Shown here in pieces: positions 1 to 6,516 of a stretch of DNA of 42,573 nucleotides. The notes beneath the pieces are model-generated. The model was given only the letters and a program-made list of their open reading frames with translations, was not told the origin of the DNA and did no database searches. Numbering within the stretch: position 1 is the first letter of the stretch; the number at the start of each line of letters is the position of its first letter. Position numbers and translations under genes: made by a program. The stretch lies in contig NZ_NNBL01000046.1 of the NCBI RefSeq assembly GCF_002803065.1, positions 1 to 42,573 of the forward strand. Reading direction: 5' to 3'. The stretch comes from Streptomyces sp. CB01635. GTDB taxonomy: Bacteria > Actinomycetota > Actinomycetes > Streptomycetales > Streptomycetaceae.

Positions 1-60
1 GTCCCATTGCCCACTACCCATAGAGGGCGCCTACCCCAACTCGCCATGTAGGACACGGTC
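1..60 (+). mobile_element. Right-end remnant of an IS5-family element
   Basis: The sequence at 48-63 reads GTAGGACACGGTC then TTA. It closely resembles the right end of the complete IS at 16264-17130 (ATAGGACACCGTC then TTA). Upstream of it an open frame ends R-L-P-Q-L-A-M-stop, in the style of IS5-family transposase C-termini such as L-A-R-L-T-T-stop. Only the last bases are in the window, so whether the element is complete to the left is unknown. The identification rests on terminal similarity only. Confidence 0.35.
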
Positions 61-63
61 TTA

Positions 64-189
64 GAGGTTGTCTCACGTGGCAAGGTTCGCGAGCTTCTCA
101 TAGCAGGACAGGGCGGCCATGGCCAGGCCTCGGCTCTGCCAGTCGTTTGCGGACCAGGTACGGGATCTTGAGACCACGAGCAGCCCATG
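64..189 (-). pseudogene. 3' end of an IS transposase (IS5-like), truncated
   Basis: Read leftward, the last codons (stop at 73-75) encode S-R-G-L-A-M-A-A-L-S-C-Y-E-K-L-A-N, then L-A-T-stop. This is the C-terminal signature of Streptomyces IS5-type transposases (LSCYEKL). The sequence begins immediately right of the TTA at 61-63 that also terminates the neighbouring IS end. Coding similarity stops near 190, just before the DinB gene, so only about 40 codons remain. It is a dead fragment: no catalytic DDE residues are present. The family is inferred from the C-terminal motif. Confidence 0.5.
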
Positions 190-204
190 GCAGGCTCATG
201 CCGC

Positions 205-786
205 ATGATCGATGAATTCGCGAAAGACAACCTGCACGGGAGACTGCGGCGGGACCGCAAGGCGCTGCTCTGGAAACTCGACGGCTTGTCCGAATACGAC
301 GCCCGCCGACCTTTGACAGCGACCGGGACCAACCTCCTCGGCCTGGTCAAACATGTGGCCACCGTCGAGGCCAGGTACTTCGGCGAAGTTTTCGACCGCC
401 CTTCCCCGGAACCGCTGCCCCGGTGGCAGGACTCCGACGGCAGCGATCTGTGGGCGACCGAGGACGAGACCCGCGATCAGATCATCGGGTTCTACCGACG
501 CACGTGGGAACACTCGGACGCGACGATCAACGAGCTTCCCCTCGACGCCCCCGGCCACGTGCCGTGGTGGCCGGAGCCTTATCCCAACACGAACCTGTTC
601 GCCATCATGGTCCATGTCCTCGGCGAGTCCATCCGGCATGCCGGGCACGCCGACATCCTGCGCGAGGGCCTCGACGGCCGGACCGGGTTGCGCGTCGAAT
701 ACGAGAAGCAGATCGACGAGGAAGCCCGTGCAGCCTACTGCGCGAAGATCGAGCAGGCCGCCAGGTCGGGAATCGCCCTCCTCTAG
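205..786 (+). CDS. DinB-family (DUF664) metal-dependent enzyme
   Basis: A soluble protein of about 193 residues of the DinB/YfiT superfamily, DUF664 branch. These are four-helix bundles that often use a metal held by three histidines and include thiol-dependent S-transferases. Candidate metal ligands are His in the GLVKHVATVEARYF helix, and the paired histidines in the C-terminal helix with MVHVLGESIRHAGHADILRE. That last motif is the classic DUF664 signature. The start at 205 (MIDEFAKDN) is preferred over 187 because the family begins with this helix and an AGG lies nine bases upstream. It stands alone, just right of two IS remnants and convergent with the toxin gene 20 bp downstream. The substrate is unknown. 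The family call is firm, the exact function is not. Confidence 0.8.
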   Translation: MIDEFAKDNLHGRLRRDRKALLWKLDGLSEYDARRPLTATGTNLLGLVKHVATVEARYFGEVFDRPSPEPLPRWQDSDGSDLWATEDETRDQIIGFYRRTWEHSDATINELPLDAPGHVPWWPEPYPNTNLFAIMVHVLGESIRHAGHADILREGLDGRTGLRVEYEKQIDEEARAAYCAKIEQAARSGIALL

Positions 787-805
787 GTGGGCGAGGATTT
801 CAAGG

Positions 806-1204
806 TCAGTGGAAGCCGAGCATGCCGGGCGAGTTGATGTCGACAGTGACGACGCCGGGCGGATATCGGTTCTCGTCCTCGGTGAGCAGGATCGACATGC
901 CGGTGAACTCCGCGCGGGGCAGTGCGCAGTACAGGGCGTGGCAGGTGTCAGGGCCGCCGTAGCCGTCGCGGATCATCGTTCCGACGGTGGCGGCGGCCAT
1001 GGTGTCGAGCGGGTCGACGACGACGGAGGAGAACGCCAGTACGCGGCGGTGCAGGTGTTCCTCGTCGGCTTCGGCCTGCATCAGGCTCAGGGCGGGGATG
1101 CGGAGCTGGTCGCCTGCGGTGGTGGCCATGTTGCCGGCGAGCAGGTTCAGCGCCTTGTGCCCGGTTGCGAGGGCCTTGACTGCGCCGGTGTCGAGGATGA
1201 TCAC
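806..1204 (-). CDS. vapC: PIN-domain toxin, VapC-like
   Basis: A 132-residue protein of the PIN superfamily, the Mg-dependent ribonuclease fold used by VapC toxins. The conserved acidic positions fit: Asp5 in the N-terminal MIILDTGAV strand, Glu44 in LSLMQAEA, Asp86 in GGPDTCHALYCA and Glu109/Asp110 in LLTEDENRY. Its start overlaps the stop of the upstream antitoxin gene by four bases (ATGA at 1201-1204), the usual translational coupling of a toxin-antitoxin operon. By family it should cleave RNA (tRNA or mRNA) when free of antitoxin. The target cannot be told from sequence. The PIN assignment is strong. The symbol is used by family resemblance and gene order only. Confidence 0.8.
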   Translation of the reverse strand: MIILDTGAVKALATGHKALNLLAGNMATTAGDQLRIPALSLMQAEADEEHLHRRVLAFSSVVVDPLDTMAAATVGTMIRDGYGGPDTCHALYCALPRAEFTGMSILLTEDENRYPPGVVTVDINSPGMLGFH

Positions 1205-1485
1205 GCGGCGGTGTCGCGGGTGGTGCGGGCCTTCTCGGCGGCAATCTTGTAGATGTTGCCGAGGACATCGGGGGCCTGGTCGAACTCCTCGTCACTCAGG
1301 TCGATCCCGATCTGGCGCCGTACGACCTCGCGGTCCGCGGCCAGCCTCTCGGCGCGCTGCGCCGCGGTCGGCCGCTCAGCTGCGAGCGCCGCTACCAGCT
1401 GCCCCAGGCTCAGGCCCCGCTCCTGGGCGAGCTCGGCCAGATGATCACGGACTTCGCGCGGCACCTGAATCGTCGTCGTCGCCAT
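1201..1485 (-). CDS. vapB: Ribbon-helix-helix antitoxin, VapB-like
   Basis: A 94-residue protein with an N-terminal ribbon-helix-helix DNA-binding region at about residues 2-42: a TTTIQVP beta strand, then helices DHLAELAQERG and LGQLVAALAA. The charged C-terminal half, about 50-94, probably wraps the toxin. It precedes and overlaps the PIN-domain gene, the standard antitoxin-first order. Such antitoxins repress their own promoter, and the small palindrome CTATAG at the start of transcription is a possible operator. No ribosome binding site precedes the ATG; a TATAGT box six bases upstream suggests a leaderless message. Confident as an antitoxin from architecture and context. Confidence 0.8.
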   Translation of the reverse strand: MATTTIQVPREVRDHLAELAQERGLSLGQLVAALAAERPTAAQRAERLAADREVVRRQIGIDLSDEEFDQAPDVLGNIYKIAAEKARTTRDTAA

Positions 1486-1491
1486 AGGGTA

Positions 1492-1497
1492 ACTATA
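1492..1497 (-). promoter_or_regulatory. -10 box of the toxin-antitoxin operon; leaderless transcript predicted
   Basis: TATAGT on the minus strand is followed by six bases (TACCCT) and then the ATG of the antitoxin gene, which places the transcription start on the A of the start codon. No convincing -35 hexamer lies 16-18 bases upstream. The box overlaps a CTATAG palindrome that could serve as part of an autoregulatory operator. Confidence 0.55.
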
Positions 1498-1686
1498 GAC
1501 CAGCTACGGCCGGAGCACCTCGGGGCTGGACGCCTCACAACCGGTGCCGCTTCGAGTGAGTGCTTCAAGTCAGTCGTGGAGGTCGCGCTCAGCGGGCAGG
1601 ACCCGGGCCCTCCTTCAGCAGGAGGGGGAGGATGCCAACGGGCGCCGACAAGCGCGAGGCGATGCAGGGGGCCGCCCCGGGCATCC

Positions 1687-1839
1687 TCAAGAACGGGGGG
1701 CGGCGGCGTGCACCACCGGCACCCCCGCCTTGCGGCCGTTGTACGCGATGAACTCTCCGAGCTGGGCCAAAGCCCAGGAGGAGTGGGTGGCCCGTTGAGG
1801 CTTGCGAAGCCGTACCCGCGCGCGGATGCCTGTGAGGTC
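1687..1839 (-). pseudogene. Fragment of a TnpB-type (IS200/IS605 OrfB) nuclease
   Basis: On the minus strand an in-frame stretch reads D-L-T-G-I-R, then R-L-R-K-P-Q, then THSSWALAQLGEF, then YNGRKAGVPVVH before a stop at 1687-1689. This matches the part of Streptomyces TnpB proteins around the EDLTGIR strand (RuvC glutamate) and the following W-A-F-A-Q-L helix. The codon that should give the RuvC glutamate is TAA here, where GAA is expected. The zinc-finger CxxC region that should follow VVHVDP is missing. Only about 50 codons survive. No left or right end or omega-RNA can be placed. Assigned by recognisable motif order; moderately sure. Confidence 0.5.
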
Positions 1840-2011
1840 TTACGGCTGCGCGCCCGCCGGCCGGAAGGCGATCGGTTTCCCGACCGTCCGCTGGTAACGC
1901 TGCGAGCCCGGCTTACCGAGATTCCCGGCCTTCAGGTTCACCCTCAACGTAGCGATGTGGGCTCTTACCTTCCTCGGCCCACCGGAGCGTGAGAGACGGG
2001 GCGCCGGTCGC

Positions 2012-3661
2012 TCAGCCCGCAGTGTCGCCCACGGGGGCTGGGCCACCTCCGCTGTCGGGTCGTTGTGTTCCTCTCTTCTCCGTCTGGGAAAGGGGCCTCG
2101 CGATGTCTTCCAAGGACCGCTGCTCGGCGTTGACCGCGAGAAACGCCGCGACGAGGCCTGCTGCGCACATCAGGGCCGCCCCGATAGCGAAGGCGAGGGC
2201 CGTATCGCCGGGGACGCCCGATGCGGTGAGGTCGGCGAAGATGAGCGGGCCGCTGATCCCGCCGACCGCTGTACCGATCGCGTAGAAGAACGCGATGGCC
2301 ATGGCCCTCGTCTCCATCGGGAAGACCTCGGAGACCGTCAGATAGGCGCTGCTCGCCCCGGCCGAGGCGAAGAACAGCACGACGCACCAGCACGCGGTGA
2401 GGGTGTTGGCCGTGAGCGAGCCCCGGTCGAAGAGCCAGGCCGTGATGAACAGCAGAATGCCGGGCACGATGTACGTGCCGGCGATCATGATGCGCCGCCC
2501 GACCGTGTCGAACAGCTTGCCGAGTACAAGCGGGCCGATGAAGTTGCCGGCCGCGATCACCGCGAAGTAGTAGCCGGTGTGGCCACTCTCGACGTCGAAG
2601 AACGTGGTGAGAATCGCGCCGAAGCCGAAGGTGATCGCGTTGTAGAGAAAGGCCTGCCCGATGAAGAGAGACAGCCCGAGTACCGCACGCTTCGGATAGC
2701 TGCGGAAGACGGTCTTCGCGATGAGCCCGAAACCGATGCTCTTGCGCTCGTGGATCGTGATCTCGCTCGTCGGGGGCGGCAGTTCCTCGTGCTTCTCATC
2801 CTCGATCTCCCGCTCCACGGAGTCGACGAGCTTGTCGGCGTCCTCGCGGTGCCCATGGATGAGCTGCCACCGAGGGCTCTCCGCCACGTGCCGCCGTACG
2901 AGGAGGATCACCAGGCCCAGGACGACGCCGAGAGCGAAGGTGAGTCGCCAGCCGAGGTCCTTGGGGAAGTAGTCCGTGTTCAGCATGACGATCGACAGCA
3001 GCGCCCCGCCGACCGCGCCCAGCCAGTAGCTGCCGTTGATGACGAGGTCGACCCGGCCCCGGTACTTCGAGGGGATCAGCTCGTCGATCGCCGAGTTGAT
3101 GGCCGCGTACTCGCCGCCGATGCCGAAACCGGTCAGAAAGCGGAAGAGGAAGAACCACCACGCGCTGAAGGACAGACCGGTCATCGCGGTCGCGGCGAGG
3201 TAGACCGCGAGCGTCACCATGAACAGTTTCTTGCGGCCGAACCGGTCGGTGAGCCAGCCGAAGAACAGTGCACCCGAGCAGGCACCTGCCACGTACAGAG
3301 CCGCGGCAAGACCCGTGACCTGAGCGGACGTGATAGCCAGCCCCGACCCCTCCTCCGACAGCCGGCTCGCGATGTTGCCGACCGTCGTCACTTCGAGGCC
3401 GTCCAAAACCCACACGGTGCCCAGGCCGATGACGATCATCCAGTGCCAGCGCGACCACGGCAGTCGGTCCAGCCGGGCCGGTACAGCCGTGGTGATGACG
3501 CCGAGCCCGGAGCTCCCCGGCGCGGCGGCCTCGTCGAGCGGATCAGGACGCCGGCCGCGTTCCTTGCCCGGACCCCGGCTGCCATCCGGCGCGATTCCAC
3601 CGCCTCCACCACACGAGCCCTGCTCCCTGCCCTCGGGATCCTTCGATGCGGCGGGGGTCAT
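2012..3661 (-). CDS. MFS transporter, sugar-porter-like
   Basis: About 549 residues with some 12 predicted membrane segments. Hallmarks are the loop 2-3 motif GWLTDRFGRKK, the second-half equivalent KLFDTVGRR, and PMETRAMAIAFF after helix 10, typical of sugar/organic-acid porters. A long charged cytoplasmic loop (VDSVEREIEDEKHEE) separates the two six-helix halves. The N-terminal ~60 residues are Gly/Pro-rich, giving a longer tail than usual. The start is placed at 3661, or GTG at 3664, because a GAGGAGGT ribosome binding site lies 8-11 bases upstream; the longer open frame upstream has none. The gene stands alone, and its substrate cannot be inferred from neighbours. The family call is secure. 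Confidence 0.85.
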   Translation of the reverse strand: MTPAASKDPEGREQGSCGGGGGIAPDGSRGPGKERGRRPDPLDEAAAPGSSGLGVITTAVPARLDRLPWSRWHWMIVIGLGTVWVLDGLEVTTVGNIASRLSEEGSGLAITSAQVTGLAAALYVAGACSGALFFGWLTDRFGRKKLFMVTLAVYLAATAMTGLSFSAWWFFLFRFLTGFGIGGEYAAINSAIDELIPSKYRGRVDLVINGSYWLGAVGGALLSIVMLNTDYFPKDLGWRLTFALGVVLGLVILLVRRHVAESPRWQLIHGHREDADKLVDSVEREIEDEKHEELPPPTSEITIHERKSIGFGLIAKTVFRSYPKRAVLGLSLFIGQAFLYNAITFGFGAILTTFFDVESGHTGYYFAVIAAGNFIGPLVLGKLFDTVGRRIMIAGTYIVPGILLFITAWLFDRGSLTANTLTACWCVVLFFASAGASSAYLTVSEVFPMETRAMAIAFFYAIGTAVGGISGPLIFADLTASGVPGDTALAFAIGAALMCAAGLVAAFLAVNAEQRSLEDIARPLSQTEKRGTQRPDSGGGPAPVGDTAG

Positions 3662-3836
3662 CACGGCGGCTACCTCCTCGTCCGGGCGGCCGCACCCCGC
3701 GGGCCCCAGAGAATCCAATATCCGCCAGGTGCCCAGACGCCGCCGTCGCACACATGGTGCCGCTCGCCCACACGAGGCGCACACGAGAGCCACGAGCTTG
3801 GCGGCGCCCTGGTGGTCGGCGCCTGGCGTCGGCGAC

Positions 3837-4003
3837 GTACAGATATTGATGCCGGGTGCGCCAGCTGGGCAATGGCTGGGTGAGCCAGGCTTCGTCCAGG
3901 ACGTACCGCTCGTCGGCCTCGGCGATGAGGGCTTCCGACTGGTTGAATGCTCCGTCGGCGGCCTGGACGGCCCACAGGTGGATTGAACGACAGCCCGTCC
4001 CGC
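3837..4003 (-). pseudogene. Unassigned coding remnant
   Basis: The minus strand carries a short, protein-like stretch (HLWAVQAADGAFNQSEALIA, then DERYVLDEAWLTQPL) with no plausible start and no recognisable end. It lies upstream of the MFS gene. I do not recognise the family. The residue composition and clean helix pattern look coding, whereas the flanking sequence in the same frame is Arg/Gly-rich noise. The rest of 3662-4189 shows nothing else I can support. Confidence 0.22.
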
Positions 4004-4189
4004 TGTGATGGCGGTTGAGCGGCCCGGCCGTTGCCCTGTTCAAGTCGGGTACCCGACCTCCCCCTCGCTCCCGCCACCCGGTCTACCGGATCCCGGACCC
4101 AGGTCGCAGGAAGAGTCAGCGATCCCGGTGACGGAGGAGCAGAGCCGGGTGAAGGCGGCCATACGTACGTGCCAGCGCAGTGGGTGCAG

Positions 4190-4217
4190 TTGGCTCTTCG
4201 AGCCGGTCTTCTACAGT
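4190..4217 (+). promoter_or_regulatory. Promoter for the leaderless gene at 4224
   Basis: TTGGCT (4190-4195), a 16-base spacer and TACAGT (4212-4217) are followed by six bases and then GTG. This puts the predicted transcript start exactly on the start codon. It is the main evidence for choosing the GTG at 4224 over earlier in-frame starts. Confidence 0.55.
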
Positions 4218-4223
4218 GGCGGG

Positions 4224-4820
4224 GTGTCAACGCGCGAGGACCATCTCTGGAACGCGGCTGCTCTGCGCCTGCTCGGCGATGTCTACGTCTTCGTCGCGAC
4301 GGGTCCGCGAAGCGACGGGGACTGGGCCTCGGACGCCCTTGCGGTGATGCACCGTACGGTCCGTGACCCCCGCGGCTGGACCGCGCTGGACTGGGACCGC
4401 GACAACGAGGTCCGGCACATGCAGCCCGCCTACCCGTTCGATCCCCCGGCCGTCTCCGAGTTCGCCCGTCAACTCCATCCCCTCACGCCCGAGAGTGCGG
4501 TGGGACTGCTCGCCGTCATGACCGAGGAGTGGCAGTCGGAACATGCCCCCGTACGGTCCCGCCCTGACCGCGAGGCAGTGCTGACCGACGCCCGCACCCT
4601 GCTCGCCCGCTACGGACCTCACACCCGCTTCTGGACCAATGCCGAGGCGGCGGCCGCCGACCCGGCGGCGGAATTCGTCACTGCGGGCCTGGCGCATACC
4701 CGCAGCCACGGCTTTGCCACCTCGGAGTACTACCGCGGACTCGACATCCTGGACGACGTCGGCCTCGTCGCCGTATCGGACGACGAGGTCGGCCTGTTCT
4801 GGTCGTTCGGCGCGTACTAG
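4224..4820 (+). CDS. Hypothetical protein, leaderless
   Basis: A soluble 198-residue protein that I do not recognise. It has no signal peptide, membrane segment or obvious catalytic motif. It is rich in Trp and acidic residues and ends in a tidy strand-rich C-terminus (YYRGLDILDDVGLVAVS, then GLFWSFGAY). The GTG start fits a promoter whose -10 box lies six bases upstream, giving a leaderless message. An open frame extends about 70 codons further upstream but is Pro/Arg-rich and has no ribosome binding site. It stands alone between the MFS gene and a decayed region. Coding potential looks real; function unknown. Confidence 0.65.
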   Translation: MSTREDHLWNAAALRLLGDVYVFVATGPRSDGDWASDALAVMHRTVRDPRGWTALDWDRDNEVRHMQPAYPFDPPAVSEFARQLHPLTPESAVGLLAVMTEEWQSEHAPVRSRPDREAVLTDARTLLARYGPHTRFWTNAEAAAADPAAEFVTAGLAHTRSHGFATSEYYRGLDILDDVGLVAVSDDEVGLFWSFGAY

Positions 4821-5302
4821 CCGAGCTCTCGGCGGCGGCCGGAGTCGGGGTGGGCGCCCGAGGGGCCCTCGGCGACTCCCGCCCCGGCCTCGGAGCGCGT
4901 AAGCCTTGCCGATCAGGGTGTTCATTCAGGTGATCGCTGCGCCGTGCTTGTCGTGGGGCTGGCGGCGTTGGTGGGGGGCCGGATGCTGGGTGCGGGGCCT
5001 TGTGGTGTCGGCGAGGGTTTGGGCCGGCGCTGCGGTGCCGTAGGTGGCACCCCGTCATGCCATGCTGAATGCGGGACCGCGACCCCCGCCCGTCGCTCCT
5101 GGCGGAGCGAGCGGCGGGGAGGGGTCGCAGCTCAAGCTCGCAGAGCGCCTGCGTGCCTTGAACCCGGAACTGGATCGCGTGTCCGCCCGCTACGCCGGCC
5201 GACGCTCCGCCGCGCGTTGGCGCTTGCGGGGACCCCGGCCGAGCTCTCGGCAGCCACGCCCAGGCCGCCTCCGCGTAGGACACGCTGGGTACGGTCGGGA
5301 AT
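4821..5302. other. Region without a clear gene
   Basis: No gene with a credible start was found. A long imperfect inverted repeat lies at about 5078-5131 (GCGACCCC... mirrored by ...GGGGTCGC, with inner arms CGCTCC and GGAGCG). It is either a terminator-like or a repetitive extragenic palindrome. The plus frame around 5131-5230 (LAERLRALNPELDRVSARY) looks weakly coding but cannot be assigned. Confidence 0.3.
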
Positions 5303-5490
5303 GTGCACGACTTGGCGTTCGGCCCAGGCCTCGCCGCAGCCGAGGCCTGGGCCGAAGTGCACGGGCATCTCCTCGCGCCGGTCACCGCCGTGAGCGAGGG
5401 CGGCTTCCCGGTCGGGATCTGGTTGAAAAACCAGCGGGCCGCAGCCCGCCAGGCAGCGGCAGCTGCGCTCGCGCACGAACAGGGCGAGCC
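5303..5490 (+). pseudogene. Helicase-associated (HA) domain remnant
   Basis: The translated stretch reads AAAEAWAEVHGHLLAP, then GGFPVGIWLKNQRAAARQ. It follows the helicase-associated domain pattern: aromatic-rich helix, HGH-L-x-P, G-x-x-x-G-x-W-L-x-x-Q-R. In Streptomyces this domain occurs as tandem repeats at the C-terminus of DEAD/DEAH-type helicases. Only one repeat is visible, with no helicase motor domain or start before it. The frame degenerates into Arg/Pro-rich sequence after about 60 codons. It is therefore read as the relic of a larger gene. Confidence 0.45.
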
Positions 5491-5663
5491 GGTCCCTCGC
5501 GGAGGAGGTCACCCCGCCCCGAAGAGTTACCGACGGCCCGCGCCGCCTCAGTTGGGCCGGCGGCACGGAGTCTTGAGCCCGCACGCCTGCGACGGGCGGA
5601 CCGCCCTTCCCGGCCTGGGCCCAGCCTCATTTACGCAGCCGGCGCTCGCTCATCGCGTGCAGC

Positions 5664-5715
5664 AATTCGGGGTGCCGGTAAGAGCCCTGTCACCAGCCGC
5701 AAACGGCGCTGATCG
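5664..5715 (+). repeat. 52-bp repeat, copy 1 (inverted relative to copy at 8647)
   Basis: This sequence recurs as its reverse complement at 8647-8699, with about seven differences. The shared core includes CACCAGCCGCAAACGGCG. Read leftward it encodes R-R-L-R-L-V-T-G, as copy 2 encodes R-R-L-R-L-V-A-G, so both look like the same coding fragment. Together they bracket the SMI1/KNR4 and nuclease genes. Confidence 0.7.
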
Positions 5716-5795
5716 ATCTCCACAAACCCGGCCCGAAAAGAGGGCAGCTTAATGTGAGGGCACCGCGTGATGCGGGCGAGGCGAAGGAGAACCCG

Positions 5796-6458
5796 ATGAG
5801 CACGAGCGAACAGGCCCAAGCCGAAGCTGCATGGGGACGGATCGAAGTGTGGCTTGAGGACAATGCCCCCGCATCGGCTGCACTGCTGCGCCCACCCGCG
5901 AGTGACGCGAACATCGCTGCCGTAGAGGAGACGATCGGGGTAACGTTTCCCCCCGAGTTGCGGGCGTGGTACAGGCTGCACGACGGCACAGATGACCCTG
6001 AAAGCGGGAAGAGCTGGTGGCCCGCCGGGTTTTTGCCGGGGAATCAGGGCTGGTATCCGCTGAAGACCCTGCAAGACGTCTATACCGTGCAGACCCGCGA
6101 CCAGGAGCGTGAACCGGGTCGTATTCCGGTCTCCTGTGTTGTGGGCGACATGTGGCACGGCCTCTACATCGATGCCCGCCAGGATGAACCGTCTTACGGC
6201 AATCTCGGCCGGTGGGTGGCAGACCGTGAACCAGAACTCATCCCGGAGTCCACTGTTGGATGGCCGCTCCATGCGTGGCTGGCCGGGATCGCCGATGCCC
6301 TTGAGCAGGGCCGCTGCCTCATCGAGCCGGGAGGGCGGCATGATGAGGACACCTGGCCGGCGCTGACCGTCTGCGGGGGGCTGATATGGGTAGCCCCTGA
6401 CGAGGAGCCCCATTCCCCGCAAGGGCGGGTCCTTCTCGGAGGTGGGCCCCTCCCGTAG
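5796..6458 (+). CDS. SMI1/KNR4 (SUKH) family protein, candidate immunity protein
   Basis: A soluble 220-residue protein. The SUKH fold is recognised from the sequence order: PPASDANIAAVEETIGVTFP, then LRAWYRLHDGTDDPE, then a Trp-rich region ending PESTVGWPLHAWLAGIADAL. Many bacterial SUKH proteins neutralise secreted or contact-dependent toxins, often nucleases. The start at 5796 is set by GAAGGAGA seven bases upstream. It is convergent with the secreted NucA/NucB-type protein; the two stop codons lie in the arms of one terminator. The neighbourhood suggests an immunity role, but orientation and independent transcription make this an inference. Family assignment is firm. Confidence 0.78.
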   Translation: MSTSEQAQAEAAWGRIEVWLEDNAPASAALLRPPASDANIAAVEETIGVTFPPELRAWYRLHDGTDDPESGKSWWPAGFLPGNQGWYPLKTLQDVYTVQTRDQEREPGRIPVSCVVGDMWHGLYIDARQDEPSYGNLGRWVADREPELIPESTVGWPLHAWLAGIADALEQGRCLIEPGGRHDEDTWPALTVCGGLIWVAPDEEPHSPQGRVLLGGGPLP

Positions 6459-6516
6459 GACGCACGAAGCGGCCCGGCAAGAGCGGTTCTCTTGCCGGGC
6501 CGCTTCGTGCGTCCTA
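6456..6516. terminator. Bidirectional terminator containing both stop codons
   Basis: A perfect inverted repeat: 28-base arms at 6456-6483 and 6489-6516, loop CGGTT. The first three bases are the TAG of the SMI1/KNR4 gene, and the last three (CTA) are the TAG of the convergent secreted protein. GC-rich stem without a clear U tract, as is usual in Streptomyces. Confidence 0.85.

Noticed and set aside
1955..3883. A 642-codon open frame antisense to the MFS transporter
   Set aside because: Its translation is Arg/Glu/Gly-rich noise typical of the complementary strand of a GC-rich gene. The transporter frame has helices and MFS motifs.
5044..5712. A 222-codon plus-strand gene over the helicase-associated remnant
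   Set aside because: Arg/Pro-rich translation. The recognisable HA motif is in a different frame.
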